From Bacteroidota bacterium (lineage in GTDB: Bacteria; Bacteroidota; Bacteroidia; Bacteroidales; Prolixibacteraceae): a stretch of DNA of 64,000 nt. Positions 23,992 through 33,990 of this stretch are shown here, piece by piece; the stretch's first letter is position 1, and every line of letters begins with the position of its first letter. A program made the translations under genes and the position numbers. The stretch spans positions 1-64,000 of the forward strand of contig JAHEYU010000007.1 of the NCBI GenBank assembly GCA_023251435.1, read 5' to 3'. The notes under the pieces were generated by a model, which was not told the origin of the DNA, searched no databases, and was given only the letters and a program-made list of their open reading frames with translations.

Positions 23992-25896
23992 CTATGTCGG
24001 CGGATGCAACCTTTTTTGAAACCATACACGCACCGACTGCATTTTTTCCAATTGGCTGGCAGGCACACGACGTTTGCAAGTCGATCGTTCTTCACTGTTT
24101 TCGGGCGCTCCCCAGCGAATTTCAGCGCCATCGTTCGGATTGTAAGCCATTTCAAATGCATCACGCCTCTTCAATATTTCACTAATTGTCAGAACCTGAT
24201 CAGTTCCGTTGCTTCGGGTATATGTAATCGAAAGTTCTGTCAACTTCTTGTTTAGGAGTTCCTGTAAATTTTCTTTTACCTTCTCCTGAGATTGCAGCAT
24301 GGGTATTTTATAATCGTCGGGTGTGCGCATAACTTTGTCCGGGAAATCGAGTACCGCGTCCATCGCGATTAACAGGCGCAAATCACGGTTTGGGGTCGAA
24401 AAATCTTCCCAAACGCCGCCCGTCTGAAACACTCCTGCAGCCCGACCCGGCATCGGAATTACCGTTCCGGGATGCGCTTTCATGTATTTTTCGCCATTCT
24501 CAACCGATGTAACCCGCACAACAAGCTGTTCGTGCAATGCTTTTATCAAATCGAGCATTGCCATTTCAGGATCAAGCGGTTCCGGATTAATGATCTGTTC
24601 CATTGTGTGATAAAATACATTGCTTTCCATTCCCTTTTGCTGAAGTGAAAATGGCAGCAGTCCTGATTCAGCGGTGATCTCTTCGGTTTTCAAAAGCCTT
24701 AGCTTGCCTTCAGTTACAACAATTGGCCGGAATGCCTTAAATCCGGGTTCGCCAATCACTTCCGCTTCATTCGTATTGAATAAAAAATTTCCTTTCCAGA
24801 AACGTTTGATTCCGACCGTTCCGTCAGGCTGGGCATCAACAGAAAGCAGAACCCCGGGACTATCGTCTGTTTGAGGCAACTGACCTACCAGAATGAGCGT
24901 ATGTCCATAAGGATCGGCATATACAATTCCGGGGCGAATAGTCTCCTTGCTAAGCGAGACGGGATAATAATCCGAGTTTTCGTTGTCAAGTGCGGTTCGG
25001 GCGGTTCCTGAATGAACTCCATTCATCACCATTCTCGCAAATGTGTTGAATTTCTGAATCGGATTTGATTTCGATAAGATTACCTCATTGGTAATCCATC
25101 GTCCTGTTTTTGGCGCTCGCCCCAAACCTCCCCGATCTGCCTCATGATATCCGAACGGAAGTCCAAGCTTCCATGCAAAATAAGCCCGCAGAAAATATGG
25201 GTTATCGGCACAATCGGGTTCCATCAGCACTTTGATTTTGCCCGAAGCGTCATCTTCGCCCAGAGAGTGGTGGTTATATAGAAAATTAAGCTCCTGATTT
25301 TGTGTAATTTCATTCAGTGCACCCCACGACGATCGTTCATCTGTTCCCTGAAACAAGGCATTTACCCATGCAGAATAAAGCGCTTCCGCTTTGCTGTCCC
25401 AGCCCTGCTTCGTTTTCCAAACTGACTGTGATGTTGAAATCGCTGGCTTCCCGGTTACTGTAAATTCAAGACTTTCAGTCGTTGTCTTGGTTTGAAAAGT
25501 AAGCTTATAATTGCCTTCTGTTCCGGCAATAAATTCGTCAATCCTCCAATAAGGCAATCCCTCTCCGCTCCTGCTTTTCTCCGCTTTAGTTTCTCCGGAA
25601 GGACTGTTTACCTCGATTTTTGCTTTCCGAATACTTTTACCACCAGTTACCATTACACGAAATGTTTCACCCGGACTTGGATTTTCAGGAGAAACCAAAA
25701 TGCCATTTACCTGCTGTAAATCGCCTAAATCATCAGGCTCTTCAATAGAAACAACCGCCGAATCAGAGGCGGATTTACTTTTATCTCCGGCAGTACGATT
25801 GCCGCAAGAGAATATCCCGATAAAAATCGCAGCTATTGAGATTATTTTCAGTAACGAACGAAAGGTGATTCCTGACATATTATTTTTTGGTTTCAT
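23992..25896 (-). CDS. Large lipoprotein with a possible papain-like Cys/His pair
   Basis: 634 residues. A lipobox (FIGIFSC) follows a hydrophobic N-terminus, then a serine-rich linker and an Ig-like beta domain (about residues 60-150, SPGETFRVMVTGG). The central region has DCADNPYFLRAYFAWKLGLP with Cys229 at a helix start and, about 100 residues on, YADPYGHTLILVG with His332; this order is that of NlpC/transglutaminase-like folds. The C-terminus is highly conserved in appearance (NPNDGAEIRWGAP, then STCKRRVP, then VWFQKR). I recall relatives in distant phyla, all uncharacterised. It may be a cell-surface cysteine hydrolase; this is inference. A second start (25878) is possible. Confidence 0.7.
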   Translation of the reverse strand: MKPKNNMSGITFRSLLKIISIAAIFIGIFSCGNRTAGDKSKSASDSAVVSIEEPDDLGDLQQVNGILVSPENPSPGETFRVMVTGGKSIRKAKIEVNSPSGETKAEKSRSGEGLPYWRIDEFIAGTEGNYKLTFQTKTTTESLEFTVTGKPAISTSQSVWKTKQGWDSKAEALYSAWVNALFQGTDERSSWGALNEITQNQELNFLYNHHSLGEDDASGKIKVLMEPDCADNPYFLRAYFAWKLGLPFGYHEADRGGLGRAPKTGRWITNEVILSKSNPIQKFNTFARMVMNGVHSGTARTALDNENSDYYPVSLSKETIRPGIVYADPYGHTLILVGQLPQTDDSPGVLLSVDAQPDGTVGIKRFWKGNFLFNTNEAEVIGEPGFKAFRPIVVTEGKLRLLKTEEITAESGLLPFSLQQKGMESNVFYHTMEQIINPEPLDPEMAMLDLIKALHEQLVVRVTSVENGEKYMKAHPGTVIPMPGRAAGVFQTGGVWEDFSTPNRDLRLLIAMDAVLDFPDKVMRTPDDYKIPMLQSQEKVKENLQELLNKKLTELSITYTRSNGTDQVLTISEILKRRDAFEMAYNPNDGAEIRWGAPENSEERSTCKRRVPASQLEKMQSVRVWFQKRLHPPT

Positions 25897-26335
25897 TTGG
25901 GCAACAAAGATAAACGGAAAACGGTTACACTTATAATACAGGTTAATCGTTTCTTACAGATTCCAGATTCATCGTCAGAAAACAGAACAAACCTCCTATG
26001 TAACTACTTTTTCAAGAACGTTTCTGTTACGTCCGAAAGGTCTTCAATGCTTTGTTCAGCGCCATATAGCGAACCTCATTCATCATTCATTTTCTGTTTC
26101 TACAAATATTTCGCACCTCTGATGCTGAGAAATGTTGTCTTTGTGTTAATTCAGGCTTGTTTTCAGGAGTTTAAAAATCAAACTGTTTTGATATAGAAAA
26201 TTAAATTACCTTTGCGCCCAGATTTTAGGGGTCGGTTAATTTCCTTTTTGCCTGGTTTATGGCAGGAGCATCTAACTGTCTCCTTCCATTACAGGGATCA
26301 GCGTTTTGCTGATTCACAATTTAAAAGGATTTAAT
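25897..26335 (+). promoter_or_regulatory. 439-base gap with promoter-like boxes and structured leader of the DEAD-box gene
   Basis: No convincing gene lies here. TACCTTTG at 26207-26214 matches the TAnnTTTG box, with TTTG at 26187-26190 16 bases upstream (shorter than the usual 19). The predicted leader of about 115 bases can form GCCTG/CAGG-type and GGAG/CTCC pairings and a perfect stem ATCAGC/GCTGAT at 26297-26313, just ahead of AAAGGA and the ATG. Leaders of cold-responsive helicase genes are often regulatory; that is inference here. Confidence 0.5.
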
Positions 26336-28132
26336 ATGACATTTGAAGAAACTGGCCTAAAGCCGGAAATCTTAAAGGCGATCGCTGAAATGGGGTTCGA
26401 AAACCCTACGCCTATTCAGGAGCAAACTATCTCGCACCTGATTTCATCAACCAATGATTTAGTGGCTTTGGCCCAAACCGGAACCGGCAAAACCGCCGCA
26501 TTCGGACTCCCAGTAATCAACAATACCTCGATGCAAATCAAAGAGGTTCAAACATTGATCCTTTGTCCAACCCGTGAGTTGTGTCTACAAATCACCCGCG
26601 ACATGGACAAATACTCGAAATACATTCCCGGGTTTAAAACAATTCCGGTTTATGGTGGCGCCGATATTACCAAACAAATCAGGGAACTGAGAGCCGGAGG
26701 ACAAGTTGTTGTTGGCACTCCCGGACGTGTGCATGATTTGATCCGCCGTAAAATGCTGAACATCTCTGCAATTCGCTGGCTGATTCTTGACGAAGCGGAC
26801 GAAATGCTGACAATGGGTTTCAAAGAAGAATTGGACGCCATTTTGTCAACCACTCCAAAAGAAAAACAGACACTGCTGTTCTCGGCTACCATGCCAACCG
26901 AAATTGCCTCCATGAAATCCAATTATCTTAAAGATGCAATTGAAATTTCAGTAGGAAAAAGAAATGCTGGAGCCGAAAACGTGGAACACCATTATTACAT
27001 GGTTCAGGCCAAAGATAAATACGAAACATTAAAACGTATTGCTGATAATTATCCAGACTGTTACGCGATTGTTTTCTGCCGCACCCGAATGGAAACCCGC
27101 GATGTGGCCGAACAATTTATGGCCGACGGATACAATGCCGATGCTTTGCACGGCGATCTTTCGCAGGCACAGCGCGACCAGGTAATGGCACGTTTCCGCG
27201 GAAAACAGCTGCAAATGCTGGTTGCAACCGATGTGGCTGCACGCGGACTGGATGTTACCGAATTGACCCACGTTATCAATTATTCTTTGCCTGACGATCA
27301 TGAGGTGTACATTCACCGCAGCGGACGTACCGGAAGAGCTGGCAAAAGCGGTATTTCAGTTTCAATTATCAACCTGAAAGAAACAGGTCGTTTGAAACAA
27401 ATTGAAAAGATTGCAAGGAAGAAATTCGAGCGGAAAATGGTTCCGGGCGGAGACGAAATCTGCGAAAAACAATTGTTTCACCTGATTGACCGTGTACAAA
27501 ACGTTGAAATCAACGAAACTCAAATAGGAAAATACCTTCCGCAGATTCTTGAAAAATTTGAAGGAATGAGCCATGACGATATCGTTAAACATTTTGTATC
27601 GCTCGAATTCAATCAATTACTTGATTATTACAAGAATTCACGCGACCTGAACGTACGGGCTGAAGGCCCGCGCGATTCGTTCCAGCGCAACGACCGCGGC
27701 AGCGACCGTGACCGTGGTGGCGATCGCATGAGTTTCTCCAAACTGTTTATCAACGCCGGAAAAAAACAAAACCTGAACGCTTCCGGATTGATCGGTCTGA
27801 TCAACCAATACTCAAGCCGCAGGAATGTTGAAATCGGTAAAATTGATATTCAGCGTAAATTTTCATTCTTTGAAGTTGACAGCAATTTCGAAAAAGATTT
27901 GGTAAAAGCATTGAATAATGTGGTGATTGAAGGCCATGTAATCAATATCGGCAAAGTTGAATCGACTGCTGAAACCCAACCACGCGAGCGCACATCTTTC
28001 CGTAGAGAAGGAAATAGTGGCGGAGGTGGTTATGCTGGAGGACGTCGAGAAGTTCGCAGAGAACCTGCATTTAGCGATCGTGGCGACAGAGGTGGCGACC
28101 GTGGCGATCGTCCAAGACGGAAAAGAAACTAA
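26336..28132 (+). CDS. deaD: DEAD-box ATP-dependent RNA helicase
   Basis: 598 residues. Helicase motifs in order: Q motif (NPTPIQEQTI), motif I AQTGTGKTA, PTRELC, VGTPGRVHD, DEAD in WLILDEADEMLTMGF, SAT, and the C-terminal lobe with DVAARGLDV and HRSGRTGRAG. Then comes a DbpA-type RNA-binding domain (FSKLFINAGKKQNLNA to EGHVINIGKVE) and an RGG/RDRGGD-rich basic tail. This architecture is that of CsdA/DeaD, which unwinds RNA in ribosome assembly and cold growth. The start at ATG 26336 has an AAAGGA ribosome site 7 bases upstream; an earlier in-frame start at 26306 is unsupported. A degenerate AAAGTTT repeat follows its stop. Confidence 0.95.
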   Translation: MTFEETGLKPEILKAIAEMGFENPTPIQEQTISHLISSTNDLVALAQTGTGKTAAFGLPVINNTSMQIKEVQTLILCPTRELCLQITRDMDKYSKYIPGFKTIPVYGGADITKQIRELRAGGQVVVGTPGRVHDLIRRKMLNISAIRWLILDEADEMLTMGFKEELDAILSTTPKEKQTLLFSATMPTEIASMKSNYLKDAIEISVGKRNAGAENVEHHYYMVQAKDKYETLKRIADNYPDCYAIVFCRTRMETRDVAEQFMADGYNADALHGDLSQAQRDQVMARFRGKQLQMLVATDVAARGLDVTELTHVINYSLPDDHEVYIHRSGRTGRAGKSGISVSIINLKETGRLKQIEKIARKKFERKMVPGGDEICEKQLFHLIDRVQNVEINETQIGKYLPQILEKFEGMSHDDIVKHFVSLEFNQLLDYYKNSRDLNVRAEGPRDSFQRNDRGSDRDRGGDRMSFSKLFINAGKKQNLNASGLIGLINQYSSRRNVEIGKIDIQRKFSFFEVDSNFEKDLVKALNNVVIEGHVINIGKVESTAETQPRERTSFRREGNSGGGGYAGGRREVRREPAFSDRGDRGGDRGDRPRRKRN

Positions 28133-28168
28133 GAAGTTTAAAGTTCAAGGTTTAAAGTTTAAAGTTTT
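28131..28168. repeat. Degenerate AAAGTTT repeat after deaD
   Basis: Direct repeats of GTTTAAAGTT(C) type immediately after the stop. The same motif occurs at 39687-39722 and, in a looser form, at 4037-4068 and 28679-28703. Confidence 0.5.
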
Positions 28169-28226
28169 TGCATTCCATTTATACAAAACTTAAACTCAAC
28201 AGAAACATTGAACTAATACATAATTC

Positions 28227-28280
28227 AAAAGTTCCAAATTTCAGGTTAGCACAGCCTGGAATTTGGAACTTTTGTTTTTG
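28227..28280. terminator. Bidirectional terminator between deaD and DUF1801 gene
   Basis: AAAAGTTCCAAATT pairs with AATTTGGAACTTTT, with a further CAGG/CCTG inner stem, flanked by an A run on the left and T runs on the right. It serves the convergent deaD and DUF1801 genes. Confidence 0.85.
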
Positions 28281-28282
28281 AT

Positions 28283-28660
28283 TTATTTCTTCTTTGTTTT
28301 CGCTTTTTCCAGATTTTCAAATACCCGGAACTCTACAATCTGGGCAATCAATTCATAAGGAATTGGCTGGTTGATCGGAAACTGGACGGATCCTTTTCCC
28401 TGCTTGTATTTTGATAGTTCTTTCGCAAATTCTGTATGTCCGGAAGGAGTGGCATAAAAGCCGATGTGGTTTTTAAATCCGGCAAAATAGACCAGCACTT
28501 TCCCCTTTAACTTATAAGCTGGCATTCCGTAACTTATACTTTCTTCTGCATCCGGCGCAGCCTGTTTAATGGTTGCCCTTACTTGATTAAGAATCAGTTG
28601 TATATCGTCCGGAAAACCAACGATATACTCGTCTGTGGTGTTTGGAACATTCGGATTCAT
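28283..28660 (-). CDS. DUF1801 (YdhG-like) protein
   Basis: 125 residues. The features TTDEYIVGFPDDIQLILNQ, ESISYGMPAYKLKGKVLVYF and GHTEFAKELSKYKQGKGSVQFP match the DUF1801 / YdhG family, a small alpha-beta fold sometimes called an iron chaperone from a frataxin-like comparison. It is cytosolic, with a lysine-rich tail. It is convergent with the helicase gene and shares its terminator. A specific role is not known. Confidence 0.88.
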   Translation of the reverse strand: MNPNVPNTTDEYIVGFPDDIQLILNQVRATIKQAAPDAEESISYGMPAYKLKGKVLVYFAGFKNHIGFYATPSGHTEFAKELSKYKQGKGSVQFPINQPIPYELIAQIVEFRVFENLEKAKTKKK

Positions 28661-28705
28661 TTCTTGTCAGTTTTTTAAAAGCTAAACCTGAAACTTGAAA
28701 CTTCC

Positions 28706-30571
28706 CTACATCTTCAATCTCTTGATAAATGCGTCAATATCGAAATTCATGTTGATTTTTGGCAGTCTGAACCTGCCGCCAGGCTGTTCTTTGGAAACTG
28801 AATAAATTTCGTCGATGATTGTTTTGTATTTCGCCGCCACGTAGTTCCTTTTCAGCTTTAATGTTGGCGACAATTCCCCGCTCTGCGGAGTCCATTCGTC
28901 GCTCACCAGCCTGAACCGTTTGATTTCTTCGTGCTCGCCCAATGTTTTATTGATTGTGACGACCTCTCTCTGAAGTTGTGCAAGTACTTCGGTATTTTGA
29001 ATCAACTCTTCGTTGTTCTGAAAGTGAATTCTTCGTTGACTGCACCACTCATGCAAATAAACAAAGTTGGGTGAAATAAGCGCACTGGCAAATTTCTCAC
29101 CTGCTCCGATTACCATGATCTGTTCAATAAAAAACGAAGCTTTCAGTTTGTTTTCAATCATCTGAGGAGCAATATATTTACCCGCCGAAAGCTTGAACAT
29201 TTCCTTTTTACGGTCAGTAATTTTCAGGTATTTACCATCTTCCAGTATCCCGATATCGCCTGTATGAAACCAGCCGTCCTCATCAATTACTTCGGCAGTC
29301 AGGTCGGGCGCTTTGTAATAGCCTTTCATTACGCCGGGACCTTTGCAAAGTATTTCGCCATCTTCGGCAAATTTCAGCTGCACATTGCTCAGTACCTCGC
29401 CAACCGTTCCAATTTTCATGGATCCGGTAGCTGGATTATTTACAGCAATTACGGGCGAAGTTTCGGTTAAGCCATAACCTTCGAGGTTTAACATACCCGC
29501 CATTCCCAAAACCCTGGCAATTCGTGGTTGTAAAGCAGCTCCTCCCGAAACTACATAAACAATATTTCCGCCGAGCGCTTCTCTCCATTTCGAATAAATC
29601 AGTTTGTCGGCTATTTTTATCCTGATTTTCAGGAAGAAATTATACTTTTTGTTGTATTCAAAATGCCGGGTAAGGTTCAGCGCCCAGAAATAAATCACTT
29701 TTTTGATTCCTTTCAGTTCTTTGCCTTTCGACACAAAACCATCGTAAACCCTTTCGAGCAAACGAGGTACCGAGTTAAACATGTGAGGTTTAATTTCCTT
29801 GATAGCCGAAACAATTTGCCCGAGATTTCCGACATAATAAACGCCCATTCCTTTGTACTGAAAATGGTAATTTACACTGCGTTCGTAAACGTGGCAAAGA
29901 GGCAGAAAACTAATTACACGGTGATCTTTACCTAAATGGTGCATTTGCGAATGTTCCAGAAAATTCGAAACAAGGTTGGTGTGTGTAAGCATCACTCCTT
30001 TTGGAACGCCTGTTGTTCCTGAAGTATAAATGATGGTCGCTAAATCTTCAGGATCAACCTCGCTTTTAATTTGCTCCAACTGATTGGCTAATTCTCCTTT
30101 TTGGCTTTCTCCAAGTTCAATCAATTCCTCAAAATAAGGAACTCCATCAATTTTCTCGAAAGAATAAACATGAGTAATTTCGGGTAACAGGGCGACCAGC
30201 GGACTTAACTTTTCGTGCAGTTTTTTATCGCCTACAAAAAGAGCTTTTATTTCGGCATGTTCGAGTATATAACTGTACTCTTCCTCGCCAATTGTCGGAT
30301 AAATCGGAACATGTACGATGCCCGTCATAGCCATTCCCATATCAGCAAAATTCCATTCCGGACGATTGGTTGTTACTGTTGCTACTTTATCACCTTTTTT
30401 CAGCCCTAAATGCATTAATCCCATTGCGAACTGATGCGACTTTTCAACATATTCGGCGGTGCTGTAAACATACCAGTCTTTGGTGTCTTTTCCGCCCAAT
30501 GCATCTTTTCGCGGAAATTCCTGAAGACATTTGTCTAAAATATCGAAGGTTCTTTTCACAAGGGTTGCCAT
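28706..30571 (-). CDS. Long-chain fatty acid-CoA ligase, AMP-binding
   Basis: A 621-residue ANL superfamily enzyme: P-loop IIYTSGTTGVPKGVMLTH, the segment LSFLPL-type SFLPLCHVYERSV, GYGLTETSPV, and the hinge GWFHTGDIG with KITDRKKEMFKLSAGKYIAP. The K at the very end of the usual C-terminal lobe is in SPTLKLKRNYV. It most resembles FACL15/long-chain acyl-CoA synthetases that activate fatty acids for lipid synthesis or beta-oxidation. I start at ATG 30571 (MATLVKRTFD); an upstream in-frame start at 30649 adds a non-conserved stretch. No other fatty acid genes are adjacent. Confidence 0.93.
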   Translation of the reverse strand: MATLVKRTFDILDKCLQEFPRKDALGGKDTKDWYVYSTAEYVEKSHQFAMGLMHLGLKKGDKVATVTTNRPEWNFADMGMAMTGIVHVPIYPTIGEEEYSYILEHAEIKALFVGDKKLHEKLSPLVALLPEITHVYSFEKIDGVPYFEELIELGESQKGELANQLEQIKSEVDPEDLATIIYTSGTTGVPKGVMLTHTNLVSNFLEHSQMHHLGKDHRVISFLPLCHVYERSVNYHFQYKGMGVYYVGNLGQIVSAIKEIKPHMFNSVPRLLERVYDGFVSKGKELKGIKKVIYFWALNLTRHFEYNKKYNFFLKIRIKIADKLIYSKWREALGGNIVYVVSGGAALQPRIARVLGMAGMLNLEGYGLTETSPVIAVNNPATGSMKIGTVGEVLSNVQLKFAEDGEILCKGPGVMKGYYKAPDLTAEVIDEDGWFHTGDIGILEDGKYLKITDRKKEMFKLSAGKYIAPQMIENKLKASFFIEQIMVIGAGEKFASALISPNFVYLHEWCSQRRIHFQNNEELIQNTEVLAQLQREVVTINKTLGEHEEIKRFRLVSDEWTPQSGELSPTLKLKRNYVAAKYKTIIDEIYSVSKEQPGGRFRLPKINMNFDIDAFIKRLKM

Positions 30572-30763
30572 AGTTTTATAGTTTAGTTTTTTTAACAAGC
30601 CTCTAAATATAAAACTATTTTGACTTTTGGGTGAAAAGCTAAAAATCAAAAAATACCTGTATTCTATCCCTCCAACTTCACATAAAACGTTAAACGTTAC
30701 ATATCAACAGATTAACACAAATCAAACTTTAAAATTCTTTGGCACTAAATTTCTGATAAATAC

Positions 30764-33700
30764 TCAGTTTTCAAATTCCAGATTCTTTTGTTTGAAATTT
30801 GAAATAAGCATTAATCCGGCAATAACAGCAATCATTACAAAAACCGACCAGTGAACTGAATCGACAGAACCGCGGCCATAAGAATGTAAGCCACTCAAAT
30901 AGTAATTCACACCGAAATAGGTCATCAGCACCGAAGCAAAACCAAGGACAGAGGCAATCGTATAGTTGAAGATGCCTTTAAGCGAAGGAATGAGGCGCAT
31001 GTGAGCGATAAATGAATAAATCACAACAGTAATCAGCGCCCAGGTTTCTTTCGCATCCCAGCCCCAGTACCGGCCCCAGCTTTCGTTGGCCCAAACGCCA
31101 CCCAGAAAAGTACCGATGGTGAGCATATACAAACCAATTGTGACCGACATTTCGCTGATTGCCGTAAGCTGAAGTATAAACCCTTTCACATTTTTGCTGT
31201 TCTGCGCATTGCTGATGCTATACAGAACCAGCACCAACAGGCCAATGAACGCACTCAATCCCAGAAAACCATAACTGGCAGTAATAATTGCCACGTGTAT
31301 CATCAGCCAGTAGGAGTTTAGAACCGGCACCAAATGTGTAATTTCAGGGTTCATCCAGTTCAGGTGGGCCACAAAAAGTGTAATTCCTGAAAGCATTGCA
31401 GCAGTTGCAAGAACCATCGGGTATTTCCGGCCAAAAATTAAACCTGCCAACATGGCTGCCCATGCAACATAAACCATCGATTCGTATCCATTGCTCCACG
31501 GAGCATGACCTGCAATATACCAGCGCATTGCCAAACCTGCAGTATGAATCAAAAATCCCAGGCTTATCAACGAAGTGAAGGCAATACGCATTTTTGAACC
31601 CATGCTTTTTTGCCTGAAAATATTCACAAACGAAACGATCAGCAATACGAATCCAACCAGTAAATAAACAGGGAACAGACGTTTAAACGGGTTTATATTA
31701 TTGTAGATAGCTTCCGTTTTTTTATGGGTATCGGTGGGCAAATACTCCGCGCCAAATTTTGCCTGATAATTAGCAATTGCTTCAAGAATCTGCCGGCTAT
31801 TTATTTCACCATTGCCTTTAATCGATTCCTTTAGAAGTTCGAACCCACGGTTTACAAACAGCGAATCCTGTGAAGATAAACCAACAGGAGTTCCCCCGGT
31901 GGCAAGCCATTTGTCTTCTTTTGTAGGACCCGGAAACAGTGCAAACATATCGCCGTTAATTACCATGAAACAGATATTTACCCGTTCATCTACATTGATG
32001 ATTTCTTTTTCAAGCATATTTCTGAAAGCGGGTGCCTTGGCATAAGCGGCTTTTACCGGTTCAAGCAGCTTGTAATTTCCATCGTTATCGAAAAAAGAAG
32101 TCAGCGGAATGCGGCCTTCGGTGACGCCAAGCATTTCCTTCAACTTATCGTTTGAAACTTTTACGAGCGAAACATTTCTCCAAAGTTCAGGATACAGATG
32201 CAATCCCAACATTACCTCTTCAGCTGAACGACCGTAGAAATCTGATTTGCGCGTAACTTTCCGGAGTACTTCCGAAGCCAGTGTCGAAACCGGTTCTATT
32301 CGTCCATCGGGGCCCTGAACCCACAATCCGGAGAAATCTTTGATTAGTTCTGCATCAATTGGAGGAATACCAGCTATTTCAGAACTATTTGCCGAAGCCT
32401 GACCTACATTCAGGAGCAATAATAGAAAAACAAGCGAAGCCGTGGTTTTGGAATACTCATTTAAGCGAACAATCAGCCGGTGGAAATAGGCTGTTTTGCT
32501 GAACAATGCCAGAATAAATCCAAGTCCCAAAAGGAAATATCCGATGTAAGTTACGATTGTTCCCAATCCGTCGGCATTCACCGAAAGGATGGTGCCTTTT
32601 TCATCCTGATCGTAGGACGACTGGAAGAATTTATATCCCCGGTAATTGAGTGTATTATTCATGAAAACCCTTTCGTTGCGTGTAATATTTCTCTCCGAGT
32701 CCTTTAAAATTAATTCACTTGCAAATGACGCCGGACTATCTGATCCCGGATATTTTTCAAGCTGAAACTCGACCAATTGCAGCGCAAAAGGCAGGTAAAT
32801 CGGATCGGCGCCATAAGTAATCTCCAATTTTGTATTGCCAACAGTTACAGCAAAAGGCTCGCCTTTCATTCCATGACGACCAAATACGTTTACCACCTGT
32901 TTGTTCGATCCATCAGTAATCTCAAGAACCACGGCATCTTCAGCAGTATTTCCTGAAGCATCTTTGGCAACACGAATCACAGCTTTGGGATGAAAATTCT
33001 TTACAATCAACATATAATTATCGATGGCATACAGGTTCATCGGCATAACGGCCAGCGTATCGTTTGCATTCACGGGTACAGGCTCTCCTCCGGTCATTGA
33101 ACGTATTTCGAGCGCCCGGTCAGGAACCAGGAAAAGACTGTCGCCCCGGTTAAAAAATTGAAGATTTGCATTGGGAACTTCGTATCCAACCACCAATGAA
33201 CCAAGATCGATTTGGTTCCCTTTCGCGAAAACAAAATTCTCGCGTCCCTGTCCAGCAGAAATCACAAAATCAATCAGTTCTGCTCCGGTAGGATGATCCA
33301 TTACCGTGCGCACAGCATTTTTGATGAATCCAACAGATTTCACCCTGACCTTTTGGCCATCAATTGTAATTTTCTCATCAAAACCCTTGTAGGACAATTC
33401 CGAGAAAAGAACAGTATTGCTCACAGTCAGATCGCTACTTTTGATCGTAAGATAATCATCAGAAGAAAGGATAAAATCGGACGATTGCCCTTCGCGGATA
33501 TGCATCACACCTTCGAAACTGATGTAACGTGTAATTCCGGCACCAATCAGAATTATAATGAACGAGAGATGAAACAATCCGACTGCGATACGTTGCCGGG
33601 TGTACATTTTATACCTGATAAAATTGACCGACAGATTTACCGCAAGGAGCAAGAGTATCAATTCGAACCAGAATGACTTGTATATCACCCCCTGCGCGGC

Positions 33701-33814
33701 TTCAGTACCATAACTGCTTTCAACAAAAGTGGCGATGGCCATCGAAAAAGCCAATATCAACAACAAAAAGCCCATAAAAGGGAATGAAAACAGGAAGTTC
33801 AGAAATTTCTTCAT
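30764..33814 (-). CDS. ccsBA: Fused cytochrome c biogenesis protein CcsB-CcsA
   Basis: 1016 residues. The N-terminal part is ResB/CcsB-like with four helices and a large periplasmic loop; the C-terminal part is CcsA with WGWDAKETW, the haem-handling tryptophan-rich motif, and flanking histidines (WYIAGHAPWSNGYE, FVAHLNW, HSYGRGS). The fusion makes a system II cytochrome c synthase that exports haem and attaches it to c-type apocytochromes. A mid-protein periplasmic domain (residues about 490-690) is larger than in simple CcsA and is typical for Bacteroidota. Single gene; no nrfA or other cytochrome gene is in the window. Confidence 0.95.
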   Translation of the reverse strand: MKKFLNFLFSFPFMGFLLLILAFSMAIATFVESSYGTEAAQGVIYKSFWFELILLLLAVNLSVNFIRYKMYTRQRIAVGLFHLSFIIILIGAGITRYISFEGVMHIREGQSSDFILSSDDYLTIKSSDLTVSNTVLFSELSYKGFDEKITIDGQKVRVKSVGFIKNAVRTVMDHPTGAELIDFVISAGQGRENFVFAKGNQIDLGSLVVGYEVPNANLQFFNRGDSLFLVPDRALEIRSMTGGEPVPVNANDTLAVMPMNLYAIDNYMLIVKNFHPKAVIRVAKDASGNTAEDAVVLEITDGSNKQVVNVFGRHGMKGEPFAVTVGNTKLEITYGADPIYLPFALQLVEFQLEKYPGSDSPASFASELILKDSERNITRNERVFMNNTLNYRGYKFFQSSYDQDEKGTILSVNADGLGTIVTYIGYFLLGLGFILALFSKTAYFHRLIVRLNEYSKTTASLVFLLLLLNVGQASANSSEIAGIPPIDAELIKDFSGLWVQGPDGRIEPVSTLASEVLRKVTRKSDFYGRSAEEVMLGLHLYPELWRNVSLVKVSNDKLKEMLGVTEGRIPLTSFFDNDGNYKLLEPVKAAYAKAPAFRNMLEKEIINVDERVNICFMVINGDMFALFPGPTKEDKWLATGGTPVGLSSQDSLFVNRGFELLKESIKGNGEINSRQILEAIANYQAKFGAEYLPTDTHKKTEAIYNNINPFKRLFPVYLLVGFVLLIVSFVNIFRQKSMGSKMRIAFTSLISLGFLIHTAGLAMRWYIAGHAPWSNGYESMVYVAWAAMLAGLIFGRKYPMVLATAAMLSGITLFVAHLNWMNPEITHLVPVLNSYWLMIHVAIITASYGFLGLSAFIGLLVLVLYSISNAQNSKNVKGFILQLTAISEMSVTIGLYMLTIGTFLGGVWANESWGRYWGWDAKETWALITVVIYSFIAHMRLIPSLKGIFNYTIASVLGFASVLMTYFGVNYYLSGLHSYGRGSVDSVHWSVFVMIAVIAGLMLISNFKQKNLEFEN

Positions 33815-33990
33815 CGGAAGTTATTTTTATATTGAGTGATTCGATTACAATTTTTGACAAAAAAATGTCCGAAATAAATTGGACGTTGCAGTATAACAGC
33901 AAAAAGCAGGATTGGGTTGAGATATAGATGGAGATTCTCAATAAATATGTCAATTTACAGGTAAAAGCCCTGTGTTGTTAAATTCATCTG

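Noticed and set aside
25897-26196. 99-codon ORF before the DEAD-box gene
   Set aside because: Low-complexity protein with no recognisable features, in the presumed upstream regulatory region.
26394-26412. T-arm-like sequence GGGGTTCGAAAACCC
   Set aside because: Lies inside the DEAD-box reading frame and lacks the other tRNA arms; no tRNA found in this window.
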